Positions 8,701 to 16,776 of a stretch of 64,000 nucleotides of DNA are shown here, piece after piece (position 1 is the stretch's first letter; every line of letters starts with the position of its first letter). The DNA comes from Microbispora sp. H11081. GTDB lineage: Bacteria; Actinomycetota; Actinomycetes; Streptosporangiales; Streptosporangiaceae. Below the pieces are notes generated by a model. It was not told where the DNA came from and did not search any database. It saw only the letters and a list, made by a program, of their open reading frames with translations. Both the position numbers and the translations under genes were made by a program. The stretch lies in contig NZ_JABBWV010000013.1 in NCBI RefSeq assembly GCF_012999535.1, positions 62,001 to 126,000 of the forward strand, read 5' to 3'.

Positions 8701-9581
8701 TCAGTGCAGCAGACTCGGGGACCTGGAAGCTCGGCGACCTCACGGTCAACCGGATGGGATTCGGCGCCATGCGCCTGACGGGCAGCGCGGCCTTCGATCT
8801 CGGCACGCCGAGGTCCCGCGAGCGGTCGATCGCGGTGCTGCGACGCGCCGTAGAGCTCGGCGTGAACCACATCGACACGGCCGCGTTCTACTTCTCCCGG
8901 CTGCGCTCGGCCAACGAGCTGATCAGCCGGGCGCTCGCGCCGTACCCGGACGACCTGGTCATCGCCACCAAGGTGGGCCCCGGGCGGGATCCGTCCGGCG
9001 AATGGCTGCCGTTCGCCCGGCCCGACCAGCTGCGCGGCCAGGTCGAGGAGAACCTGCGCCAGCTCGGCCGCGACCACCTCGACCTGGTCTACCTGCGCCA
9101 GCCGGGGCTCGCCTCGATCGCGGAACACTTCGGCGCGCTCGCCGAACTGCGCGAGGCCGGTCTCGTCCGGCACCTCGGGATCTCCAACGTCCGGCCCGAG
9201 CACCTCGGCCAGGCCCAGGCGATCGCGCCGGTGGTGAGCGTGCAGAACCAGTACGGCGTGGGCTCGACGAGGAGCCGCGAGCTGCTGCGCGCCTGTGGTG
9301 AGCAGGGCGTGGCGTTCGTGCCGTTCTTCGCCATCGCCGGGAAGGGCCGCGAGCTGGGGGCTAGCGACACGGACCAGGCGGAGGTGCACGCGGTGGCCCG
9401 CGCGCACGGCGTGACCCCCGCCCAGGTCCGGCTGGCCTGGACGCTCCGGCAGGGGCCCCACGTGCTGGCCATCCCCGGCACCGGCGACCCCGATCATCTG
9501 GCCGAGAACGTGGCCGCCGCCGCGCTGCGTCTCACCGACGAGGAGACGGCCCGCCTGGACGCGGTCACCGACGCCGGCTGA
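8697..9581 (+). CDS. Aldo/keto reductase family protein
   Basis: TIM-barrel NADPH-dependent oxidoreductase of 294 residues. 'GFGAMRLTG' is at 21-29; the tetrad residues Asp60 (HIDTA), Tyr65 and Lys92 (IATKVG) are present, but the usual His of the fourth position is Arg134 in 'DLVYLRQPG'. That change is seen in some actinobacterial members and may alter substrate range or activity. NADPH-site residues are in 'IPGTGDPDHLAENVAAA' near the C-terminus. ATG 8697 is chosen because it overlaps the stop of the small upstream ORF. Confidence 0.88.
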   Translation: MISAADSGTWKLGDLTVNRMGFGAMRLTGSAAFDLGTPRSRERSIAVLRRAVELGVNHIDTAAFYFSRLRSANELISRALAPYPDDLVIATKVGPGRDPSGEWLPFARPDQLRGQVEENLRQLGRDHLDLVYLRQPGLASIAEHFGALAELREAGLVRHLGISNVRPEHLGQAQAIAPVVSVQNQYGVGSTRSRELLRACGEQGVAFVPFFAIAGKGRELGASDTDQAEVHAVARAHGVTPAQVRLAWTLRQGPHVLAIPGTGDPDHLAENVAAAALRLTDEETARLDAVTDAG

Positions 9582-9731
9582 CCGGCCCCGGTCGCCGCCC
9601 GGATCCCCGTGAGCGCTGCGAGGCGAGCGACGGGGCGACCGGCCGGAGTGGCGTGGGTCGGCCGCCTGACGCGGGCGTTCTGAGATCATGCCGACACCGG
9701 GTTTCGCCGGTGGCGTGGAGAGGGAGACCGG

Positions 9732-10361
9732 GTGGCTTCGGCGGGTCGCGGCGGCATGGGAGCGGGTCGTGAGGCGGACAAGGTGGAGAACCGGGTCGCC
9801 CGGGGCCTGACCGAGCTCTTCGCGCCCGCGCACATCGTCATCGGGCTGCCGCTGGTGATGGGCGCGGTCACCGGCGGCTGGCCGGGCGTCGCCTGGGGCG
9901 CGCTCACCTCGGCGCTGTGCGGGGGGATTCCCCTCGGGGTGCTCCTGGCGGGCGTCCGGTCGGGCCGGTTCGGCGACAAGCACGTCGGAGACCGGGCCCA
10001 ACGGCCGAAACTGATCGGTCTGATCATCGTTCTGGTGGTCGCCGTGCTGGCCGTGATGGTCATGCTCGGCGCTCCGCGCCTGATGGTCGCCGGCGCGGCC
10101 GCCATGCTGTCCACACTGGCCGTGACCGGCCCCGTCACGCTCTGGTGGAAGATCAGCTTCCACACCGCGGTGGCGGCGGGCGGCGTAGTGATGCTCGCGT
10201 GGGTCCTGCCGCCGGTTCCCGTCTACGCGGCAGGCGCCGCGCTGGTGGCGGCGCTGGCCTGGTCGCGGGTGGTCATCCGCGACCACACCGCCGCCCAGAC
10301 CGTCGCGGGAGCCGTGGCGGGCGGCGCCGCGACCTGGCTCACCCTCGCCGTCCTCCTCTGA
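9732..10361 (+). CDS. PAP2-like membrane protein
   Basis: A 209-residue multi-span protein. It resembles the phosphatidic-acid-phosphatase fold: an 'SFHTAVAAG' element (compare PSGH) and 'WSRVVIRDHTAAQTVAGAVAG' (compare SR-x5-H-x3-D). The first motif (K-x6-RP) is reduced to RAQRPK. Around five hydrophobic segments follow a charged N-terminus. GTG start after GAGAGGGAG. It probably acts in or near the membrane on a lipid phosphate, or has lost activity; the weak first motif keeps the assignment tentative. It converges with the acyltransferase gene. Confidence 0.7.
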   Translation: MASAGRGGMGAGREADKVENRVARGLTELFAPAHIVIGLPLVMGAVTGGWPGVAWGALTSALCGGIPLGVLLAGVRSGRFGDKHVGDRAQRPKLIGLIIVLVVAVLAVMVMLGAPRLMVAGAAAMLSTLAVTGPVTLWWKISFHTAVAAGGVVMLAWVLPPVPVYAAGAALVAALAWSRVVIRDHTAAQTVAGAVAGGAATWLTLAVLL

Positions 10362-10391
10362 TCACCTCTTCTGGCCACGGGCCCGGGCGAC

Positions 10392-11564
10392 TCACGGACC
10401 GCCCTGCGGCTGTGCGCGCTCGCTTCTCGCGGCGCCGGGCCCGGTGGCCGGGCGGCGCCTCTGGTTCAGGCGGCGGCCGAGACGCTGGCCTGGGGCCTCC
10501 ACGAGCCGGTACGCCACGTGGCCGAGCACCAGCAGGACGAGGAAGAAGACCGGCAGGTTCGGGACGATCCGCAGCAGGAGCGGGTGCAGCAGATAGAGGG
10601 AGAAGCTGATCACCCCGAGGTACGCGAGCCACCGGGGGAACGACCTGCGCCGCAGCGCGAACACGAGCGTGAAGAAGCCGACCGCCAGCACGAGTGCCGA
10701 GGCCCAGGCGGGATCGGGCGCCACCAGGACGCCGCAGGCGAGCACGGTCAACAGGGCGGCGACGGCCCACCTCCACCTGAGCATGCCCCGCTCCGCGCGG
10801 TGGACGGCCGTCCCGGCGAACATCGTGGCCGCGATGACCAGCCCTTCTCCCGCGCCGATCCTGCTGCCGAGGATCACCAGGGCCAGGCCGAGCAGGCCGC
10901 CGGTCACCGCGGCCGCCGTCCTGAGGCGCCCGTTCGCGAGCACGGTCACGGCGACGACCGCGACCACCGCGACGCCCAGGACCGCGGCGACGAGATCCGC
11001 GCCTCCGTTGATCGTCGCGCCCGGCATGAGCAGCCCGAGCGGCACGGCCGCCACCGCCAGGGCCGCCGCGATCGGCGCCGGCCTGTGCGCCTGCCGTACG
11101 GCGAACAGTCCGACCGTCATCAGGTAGAACGCCATCTCGTAGGAGAGCGTCCACATCACGCCGATCACCGAGGGGACGCCGAGGAGTTCCTGCAGCATCG
11201 TGAGGTTCGCCAGCGCGACGAGCGGCGGCGGCCGGTCGCCGAGGCCGGGGGACGTCTCGAACACCCCGGCGTACGCGAGGAGCAGCGCGAGGGCGAGCGC
11301 GACGAGCAGCAGCGGGAGCAGCCGGCAGGCCCGGCCGGTCCAGAAGGCCCGCAGGTCGCCCCGCCGCTCCAGCGAGGCCGGGATGATGTACCCGCTGACC
11401 AGGAAGAACACGAAGACGCCCCAGGTGCCGACGTCTACCCTGCGGTCGATCTCGGCCCAGACGCCCGGGACGAAGGTCCAGCCCGAGTGGTGCAGCGCCA
11501 CGGCCGGAGCCGCGACCCCGCGTAAGGCGTCCAGCCATGCCAGCCGCGAGCGGTTCGATGCCAT
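10392..11564 (-). CDS. Acyltransferase 3 family (OafA/YrhL-like) membrane protein
   Basis: Integral membrane O-acyltransferase of 390 residues, the normal size. The N-terminal signature 'LAWLDALRGVAAPAVALHHSG' carries the conserved R and H; 'FVFFLVSGYIIPASL' is the second conserved loop. Roughly ten transmembrane helices follow and the tail is basic. Such enzymes transfer acetyl or other acyl groups onto surface polysaccharide, peptidoglycan or secondary metabolites. It stands alone between convergent and tandem neighbours, so the acceptor cannot be told. Confidence 0.9.
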   Translation of the reverse strand: MASNRSRLAWLDALRGVAAPAVALHHSGWTFVPGVWAEIDRRVDVGTWGVFVFFLVSGYIIPASLERRGDLRAFWTGRACRLLPLLLVALALALLLAYAGVFETSPGLGDRPPPLVALANLTMLQELLGVPSVIGVMWTLSYEMAFYLMTVGLFAVRQAHRPAPIAAALAVAAVPLGLLMPGATINGGADLVAAVLGVAVVAVVAVTVLANGRLRTAAAVTGGLLGLALVILGSRIGAGEGLVIAATMFAGTAVHRAERGMLRWRWAVAALLTVLACGVLVAPDPAWASALVLAVGFFTLVFALRRRSFPRWLAYLGVISFSLYLLHPLLLRIVPNLPVFFLVLLVLGHVAYRLVEAPGQRLGRRLNQRRRPATGPGAARSERAQPQGGP

Positions 11565-11664
11565 TCAGGCGACTTTATGCGACAAATGGGGACGTGATCC
11601 CCAATCGACCGGCCGGACTCGCCCGGCGAGACCGTCACCTGCGAGGGAGCACGGCCGTCAGGCG

Positions 11665-11853
11665 TCAGCCCTCGTGGAAGGAAAGTCCGTGTTCCTCCAA
11701 CGCCTGACGGAGCACGGACACCGCCTTCGGCCCCATGCCGTGCAGCGCGAGAAGCTCGGCCTCGGTCACCCGGGTCAGGTGCTCCAGCCGGGTGTGACCG
11801 GCCGCCGCGAGCGCCCGGGCGGCCGGGGCGCTGGTCTTCGGCAACTCTGTCAT
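11665..11853 (-). CDS. Small helix-hairpin-helix protein
   Basis: A 62-residue protein. 'LPKTSAPAARALAAAGHTRL' then 'LTRVTEAELLALHGMGPKAV' and 'LRQALEEHGLSF' form the helix-hairpin-helix pattern with the GMGPKA hairpin, like the RNA polymerase alpha-CTD or small DNA-binding HhH proteins. Its ATG overlaps the stop codon of the DUF72 gene (ATGA), so the two are translated together and may act together on nucleic acid (inference). Confidence 0.85.
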   Translation of the reverse strand: MTELPKTSAPAARALAAAGHTRLEHLTRVTEAELLALHGMGPKAVSVLRQALEEHGLSFHEG

Positions 11854-12782
11854 CAGGCCCTCTCCTCGTCGGTCCCGTCCTCGGCCGGCCGGGGGCGTAC
11901 GTCGCAGTCCGGCAGGCCCGCCAGGACGGCGGCGAGCTGGCGGGCGTTGGTCTGGGCGTGGTCGCGGTAGCAGTTGTTCATCAGCACGTGGGTCGTGGCC
12001 GCCTGACCGCCGAGCTCGCGCAGCCTCGGCGCCCATCTCCTCAGCTCGTCGAGCGAGTAACGGTAGCCGAAACGCTCATGGATGTCATGGCTCGTCCACT
12101 TGTCGCTGTGCCCGTGGAACCGCACGATCTCCAGGTCGGACGTGGCCGCGACGACCGGCGGGATCGAGTCCGGATAGCCCTGCGGCATGTCCACGCACAC
12201 GTACGGGATGGCGTACGAGCGGAGGAAGTCGAGGGTCTCCGCCTGGTTCTCCTCGCTCATCCACGTGTGGTTGCGGAACTCCACGGAGATCCGCAACGGC
12301 TCGCAGCGCCGCCCGCATTCGAGGATGTAGTGCCTGTTCGCCCGGCCGATCGGGAACCACTTCGGAAACTGGAAGAGCACCGCCCCGAGCTTGCCCGCAT
12401 CCCGCAGCGGCAGCAGGGCGGCGACGAACCGCTCCCAGACCTGGTCCACGATCTTCGGATCGATGTCGCGGGCGTACAGGTTCTTGCCGCCGCCGCTCGG
12501 ACGCAGGTCCTTCGGCAGCGCGGACGGCCGCGTCGGGTGCCCCGTGAGCAGCGAGAACGCCTTGACGTCGAACGTGAAGTCCGCCGGTGTGCGCTCGGCC
12601 CACAGCCGTACGGTGGCCTCGGCGGGCGGCGCGTAGTAGGTCGAGTCGACCTCCACCACGGGGAACAGGCTCGCGTAGTGGCGCAGGCGCTGCTCGGGCG
12701 TCGTGACCTCGGGCGGATACCACCCCGACTCCAGCAGCGTCTTGTCCGTCCACGACGCGGTGCCGACCAGGATCGTCCCCAT
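11853..12782 (-). CDS. DUF72 family protein
   Basis: TIM-barrel-like DUF72 protein (YecE family) of 309 residues. Typical motifs are 'GTASWTDKTLLESGWYPP' at the N-terminus, 'EVDSTYYAPP', 'FDVKAFSLLTGH', 'SVEFRNHTWM' and 'VRFHGHSDKW'. The biochemical role of the family is not settled. The 3' end overlaps the small HhH gene, a pairing that hints at a nucleic-acid-related role. A GAGGT element is directly before the ATG. It diverges from the gene at 12922. Confidence 0.9.
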   Translation of the reverse strand: MGTILVGTASWTDKTLLESGWYPPEVTTPEQRLRHYASLFPVVEVDSTYYAPPAEATVRLWAERTPADFTFDVKAFSLLTGHPTRPSALPKDLRPSGGGKNLYARDIDPKIVDQVWERFVAALLPLRDAGKLGAVLFQFPKWFPIGRANRHYILECGRRCEPLRISVEFRNHTWMSEENQAETLDFLRSYAIPYVCVDMPQGYPDSIPPVVAATSDLEIVRFHGHSDKWTSHDIHERFGYRYSLDELRRWAPRLRELGGQAATTHVLMNNCYRDHAQTNARQLAAVLAGLPDCDVRPRPAEDGTDEERA

Positions 12783-12921
12783 ACCTCACGATAGGCGCGT
12801 TCGCCGGAGAGCGGGTGCGTCAGAAGTGACCTGTGAAGCACCGGCGGGTCTATGATGTTGGAAAGTAAAGTGGCTCCGGGTGTCCCGGTGGTCACGCGGA
12901 GCATGCACACCGGAGGTGGCG

Positions 12922-13719
12922 ATGCCGTCGACCTGGGCCCTGGAGACGTTCGGACCCCGCGCCGAGTCGATCCGCCAGGGAGTGGCGGAGGCGCTGGCGC
13001 TCGCGCTGGAGAACGCCCAGGACGCCCAGAGGACGGCGCGGACCGACCACCTCCATCCGTTCGGCTTCACGCTGATGTCGCGCAAGTTCGAGGCCCTCGC
13101 CCGCGCCTTCGCCGACATGGCCGACGTGGAGATCATCAAGCCGCCCGGCTCGCAGCACGAGCTCGTCGTGCTCGGCGGCAACCTGCTGTTCCCCTTCCGC
13201 TACGCCAAGGACCGCTCGGTGAGCGTGGTCAACGCCCGGATCGGCGACGGCAGGCCGTCCGGGCTGGTCCAGGCCCTGTTCAACAGGTTCGGCCCGGATC
13301 CCCGGGCCGAGCAGCTCACGCTCGGCGGCGTCGAGGCCGCCCTGCCCGAGCCCGTGACCCCGGCCGCCCGTGCGCTCACCCGGCTGCCCGAGGACGTCCG
13401 CCTCGTCCTCATCGCGTACGCGTGCAACGCGCGGGCCGGTCTCCTCGACGCGTGGTGGGGTGAGGCCGAACTGCTCGACCGCACCGGCAGCCTGCGCTGG
13501 CACCACTACGAGGAGATCCCGCTCGCCGGGGCCCTGCCCACCGAGCTGCCTGTCGGGCTGCCCACGCCGGTTCCGGCAGGACAGGAGTCCGCGTTCTCCG
13601 GGGGCGCGATGCCCGCTCCCGCGCTGAACCCCCGCCCACGCCACGAGCGCGCGAAGGGCCTGGCCACGCCCGGCGAGGCGCCGTACGCACCGGACGCCGC
13701 GGCACATGAAGGACGGTAG
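12922..13719 (+). CDS. Unknown protein encoded with an XRE-ImmA/IrrE peptidase
   Basis: A 265-residue soluble protein with no family I recognise. It starts at an ATG preceded by GGAGGTGG. The first 180 residues look like a folded alpha/beta domain (IRQGVAEALALALENAQDA, FGFTLMSRKFEALARAFADM, LLFPFRYAKDRSVSVVNARI), with a conserved-looking 'WWGEAELLDRTGSLRWHHYE'. The last 75 residues are Pro/Ala-rich. It overlaps the downstream peptidase-regulator gene by 14 bases, so the two are co-translated; by analogy with other ImmA-linked pairs it may be the substrate or toxin partner (inference). Confidence 0.75.
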   Translation: MPSTWALETFGPRAESIRQGVAEALALALENAQDAQRTARTDHLHPFGFTLMSRKFEALARAFADMADVEIIKPPGSQHELVVLGGNLLFPFRYAKDRSVSVVNARIGDGRPSGLVQALFNRFGPDPRAEQLTLGGVEAALPEPVTPAARALTRLPEDVRLVLIAYACNARAGLLDAWWGEAELLDRTGSLRWHHYEEIPLAGALPTELPVGLPTPVPAGQESAFSGGAMPAPALNPRPRHERAKGLATPGEAPYAPDAAAHEGR

Positions 13720-14884
13720 GCGGCTCCGCCCGGCCGGCGAAGGAGAGGCGCCGCCGGAGCCGAGCCCGCAGGCCGTGGCGGACGCCTTCGACGGCACGCG
13801 GCTCACGCAGGCGCGGCGGCTGGCCGCGCTCACCAAGAAGGAGGTGGCCGAGCGCATCGGGGTGTCGCCCGCCGCGGTCGGCCAGTACGAGGCCGGGGTC
13901 ACCCGGCCGCGCCCCCACCTCGTTCCGCTCCTAGCCGAGGTGCTCGCCGTCCCCGCGGCGTTCTTCCTGCCCGGCCGGCCGCACGGCAAGCTGGACGGCT
14001 CGATGGCCCACTTCCGCAGCCTGCGATCCACCCGGGCCTACCAGCGGGCCAAGGCGGTGGCCTTCGTCGAACAGGTCTGGGAGCTGACGTACGCGCTGGA
14101 GAAGCGGGTGCGGCTCCCCCACGTCGACCTGCCGGGCTTCGCCGGGGGCGAGGTCGACTCCGGCACCGCGCTGCCGCGCGACCCCGCGGGCGCGGCCCGC
14201 GCGCTGCGGGCGCACTGGGGGCTCGGCACCGGGCCGGTCAGCCACCTGGTGCGGCACATGGAGTCCCGGGGCATCGTCGTCGTCTTCCCCGAGGCCGACG
14301 TAGACGCGGTGACGGTGGACGCGTTCTCCACCTCCAGCCTGCCCCGGCCCATCGTCGTGCTGACGCCCAACCGGTTCGACGACGTCTACCGGCACCGGTT
14401 CACCGCGGCCCACGAGCTGGGACACCTGGTGTTGCACGGGGACACCGCGGCCGGGGACACCCAGCAGGAGCGCGAGGCGGACTCGTTCGCCGCCGAGTTC
14501 CTGACCCCGCGCGACAGCGTCCTGCCGAGCCTGCCGGCCCGCGCCGACCTGCGGCGGCTCGCGGAGTTGCGCCGCGTCTGGGGCGTGTCCGTCGACTCGC
14601 TGCTGTACCGGTGCCGCGAGGTGGGACTGCTGTCCGACTCCGCGGCGGGGCGCGCCTACCAGCGGCTCGCCGCGCTGCGCGACCAGCCGGGCTTCGCCGC
14701 GGAACCGGTGTCGGGCTACCCAGGCGAGCAGCCCGTCCTGCTCAGCAGGGCGTACGAGATGGCGGCGGCCGAGACCGGGCTCACCGTGCCCGCGCTGGCC
14801 AGGGAGCTCGCCTGGCCGGTCCCGAGGGTGCGGGAGCTGATCGGCCTGCCCGCCCACCGCCCGGTGCTGAGACTCGTCCCCTGA
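13706..14884 (+). CDS. XRE-family regulator with ImmA/IrrE metallopeptidase domain
   Basis: A 392-residue two-domain protein. The N-terminal HTH (about 33-80, 'TQARRLAALTKKEVAERIGV' then 'VGQYEAGVTRPRP') binds DNA. The ImmA/IrrE zinc peptidase domain has HELGH at 236-240 and a third ligand in 'EREADSFAAEFL' (Glu257 region). ImmA-type peptidases cleave a repressor to release a stress or mobile-element response. It overlaps the unknown gene upstream by 14 bases. The pair could be a toxin-antitoxin-like or stress-switch module; it is not next to recognisable phage or integrative-element genes. Confidence 0.88.
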   Translation: MKDGRRLRPAGEGEAPPEPSPQAVADAFDGTRLTQARRLAALTKKEVAERIGVSPAAVGQYEAGVTRPRPHLVPLLAEVLAVPAAFFLPGRPHGKLDGSMAHFRSLRSTRAYQRAKAVAFVEQVWELTYALEKRVRLPHVDLPGFAGGEVDSGTALPRDPAGAARALRAHWGLGTGPVSHLVRHMESRGIVVVFPEADVDAVTVDAFSTSSLPRPIVVLTPNRFDDVYRHRFTAAHELGHLVLHGDTAAGDTQQEREADSFAAEFLTPRDSVLPSLPARADLRRLAELRRVWGVSVDSLLYRCREVGLLSDSAAGRAYQRLAALRDQPGFAAEPVSGYPGEQPVLLSRAYEMAAAETGLTVPALARELAWPVPRVRELIGLPAHRPVLRLVP

Positions 14885-14934
14885 CCGTGATCGCCGGCCA
14901 CGCACCCCGGCCATGGACGCGGCCGGCGACGGCC

Positions 14935-15303
14935 TCAGGCCGCGGCGGCGCTCCGCACGATCTGCTCCTTCAGCGGCGCTAGCGCGCCGGCGATGGACCC
15001 GATCGTCTCGGCGTCGACGCCGCACGACTCCAGCGCCCCTGCGAGGTGGATGACGACCTGGTCGAACTCCTCGGCGGTGATGCCGAGCCCGGCGTGCGCC
15101 TCGGCCATCGTCATGCCCCGGTACTCCTGCGGGCCACCGAGCGCCGCGGCGACGAAGCTGCGCTGGTGGGCCTTGAGCTGGGCCATGTCCACGTCCGCGA
15201 AGTAGCCGCGCAGCATCGGGTCGGCGACGACCCGCGTGTAGAAAACGTCGACCACGGCCGCGACCGCGTCGGAACCGCCGATCCGCTCGAAAATGGACGC
15301 CAT
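14935..15303 (-). CDS. glbN: Group I truncated haemoglobin
   Basis: A 122-residue 2-over-2 globin, the right length for trHbN. Phe21-Tyr22 sit at the B9/B10 positions of the distal pocket and His70 ('AEAHAGLGI') is the proximal F8 haem ligand; 'LGGPQEYRG' is the CE-region glycine motif. Group I members in actinobacteria convert NO to nitrate with bound O2. ATG 15303 is preceded by GGGAGGAAAA; an upstream in-frame start at 15321 lacks such a site. Single-gene unit. Confidence 0.92.
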   Translation of the reverse strand: MASIFERIGGSDAVAAVVDVFYTRVVADPMLRGYFADVDMAQLKAHQRSFVAAALGGPQEYRGMTMAEAHAGLGITAEEFDQVVIHLAGALESCGVDAETIGSIAGALAPLKEQIVRSAAAA

Positions 15304-15517
15304 ACGCTTTTCCTCCCACACCGGTGCGACCTCGTGCCACGATGATCAACACGAGTTGTTACGCGCCGATGACAGGCTGGGAATACGTGCGTGGCCTGCC
15401 GCTCACCCGGGCGACGCGCCGGAAAAGGACGGCGGGTCGAGAACACGGCACGGAGCGCCTTCGGTGCCGCGGACGGTGCGGGGACCCCCCGGCCGCCGAC
15501 GCGCGCGGCTCCGGACA

Positions 15518-15547
15518 CGAGGGCCGGGGTGTGTGCCCCGGCCCTCG
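15518..15547. terminator. Strong hairpin terminator
   Basis: A perfect 12-bp stem CGAGGGCCGGGG/CCCCGGCCCTCG with loop TGTGTG. It begins 14 bases after the stop of the leftward AMIN/GerMN gene (15561) and before the haemoglobin gene. Confidence 0.7.
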
Positions 15548-15560
15548 TTCCGTCACTCCG

Positions 15561-16493
15561 TCACGGTTCCAGGCTCTCCGGGATGGAGTCCGAGCGGCCC
15601 TTCGGACGCTCGGTGCGGCCCTGGGCGTCGTAGATCTTCACCCAGCGGATGCCGGGCAGCCGCTTGAGCGTGGGCTTGATCAGGTCGGCGACGGTGAACG
15701 CCGACCCTCCGCTCGCGACCCGGCCGGTGAGCCGCACGTGGGCGACCCCGTCCTTGACGACGACAGAGCGGACACCGGTCGCTCCCGAGGCGACGAAGCG
15801 CAGGCCCTTCGCGTACTCGGCCCGCGTCGGCCCGGCGAACAGCCGCTGGAGCGCGCCGCGCGCGGTGGACGGCGGCGTCACCGGCCGCGACACCGGCACC
15901 GCGTACGGCTGACGCCCCGCCGCGTACGCGCGGGAGTCGAGGAAGTACGTCCGCACCGGCAGGGTCCGGTAGGGCGTCCTGACGTCCACGACCACCCGGC
16001 TCGGGCGGGTGAGGGTGTAGACGCGGTAGGACGACTTCCTGGCCAGGCCGATGCCGAACGTGAGCTCGGCCTCGAAGTCGCCCGCGTTGACGACCTGGAT
16101 CACCCCGGGCAGCGCGAAGGTCTGGCGGCTGGGCCCGTAGGTGGGGCGGCCGCTCTGGTCGTGGCCGGCCGCGCCGCCGAAGCGGAGCCCGAGGATCGCG
16201 TCACCGGCCACCTGGACCGTGCGGCCCGAGCCGTCGGCGATCAGCCGGGACACGTAGCCGGCGCTCCGCCGTGCCGGGAGCGGCCCGCGGAACTCGAAGA
16301 CGACCCGGTCGAGCCCGGGGTGGTGCGAGGCGCGCACGTCGACCAGGGTCGCGACGCGGGGGGCCGCCTGGACGGCGGCGGCCGACGGGACGGGCTTGGC
16401 GGCGGCCGGGGTGGCCGGGACCGCCAGCAGGGTGGTCGCGCTCACCAGCGGCACGGCCAAAGCCGCGAGTGTGCGCTTGGGGGACAGAGACAT
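15561..16493 (-). CDS. Exported AMIN-like / GerMN domain protein
   Basis: A 310-residue exported protein. A signal peptide covers about 1-33 (KRTLAALAVPLVSATTLLAV, cleavage near AAAK). An AMIN-like domain at about 45-190 ('LVDVRASHHPGLDRVVFEFR', 'SRVVVDVRTPYR') may bind peptidoglycan. A GerMN-type domain follows at about 215-290 ('ARGALQRLFAGPTRAEYAKG', 'VKDGVAHVRLTGRVASGGSA'). The combination suggests a cell-wall-associated factor. AGGAG precedes the ATG. Stand-alone gene closed by a strong hairpin. Confidence 0.85.
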   Translation of the reverse strand: MSLSPKRTLAALAVPLVSATTLLAVPATPAAAKPVPSAAAVQAAPRVATLVDVRASHHPGLDRVVFEFRGPLPARRSAGYVSRLIADGSGRTVQVAGDAILGLRFGGAAGHDQSGRPTYGPSRQTFALPGVIQVVNAGDFEAELTFGIGLARKSSYRVYTLTRPSRVVVDVRTPYRTLPVRTYFLDSRAYAAGRQPYAVPVSRPVTPPSTARGALQRLFAGPTRAEYAKGLRFVASGATGVRSVVVKDGVAHVRLTGRVASGGSAFTVADLIKPTLKRLPGIRWVKIYDAQGRTERPKGRSDSIPESLEP

Positions 16494-16726
16494 GAGGGCT
16501 CCTGTGCCGGGTTGCTCCCGCGGGTTGGGGACCCGCGAACGGCGCCGGACCTGACTCCGCGCCGGCGCCTCCTTGCAGTATCCCCAGGTGGGCATGGAGG
16601 CGTGACGGGCCTTTCGGCCCGACTTCCCTTCCCGTTGGGCGTGCCGTGGGCCGTATGCGACGCCTGGGGGCCTGATGCGGCTCCGGCCGGCCTATTGATC
16701 GGCGTCGGCGCCCGGCCGAACAAGCG

Positions 16727-16758
16727 GCGCCGCCGGAGAGACGTCTCTCCGGCGGCGC
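16727..16758. terminator. Terminator hairpin after the cellulase gene
   Basis: A perfect 32-base palindrome (16 bases per half-site, centre ACGT at 16741-16744), core CCGGAGAGACGTCTCTCCGG. It lies 18 bases past the cellulase stop codon on its transcript. There is no T-run. Confidence 0.7.
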
Positions 16759-16776
16759 GTGTCGCTCAGGAACGGG

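Noticed and set aside
15304..15517. Possible small gene between the haemoglobin and AMIN/GerMN genes
   Set aside because: Short open frames exist on both strands but none has a ribosome site with coding-like composition.
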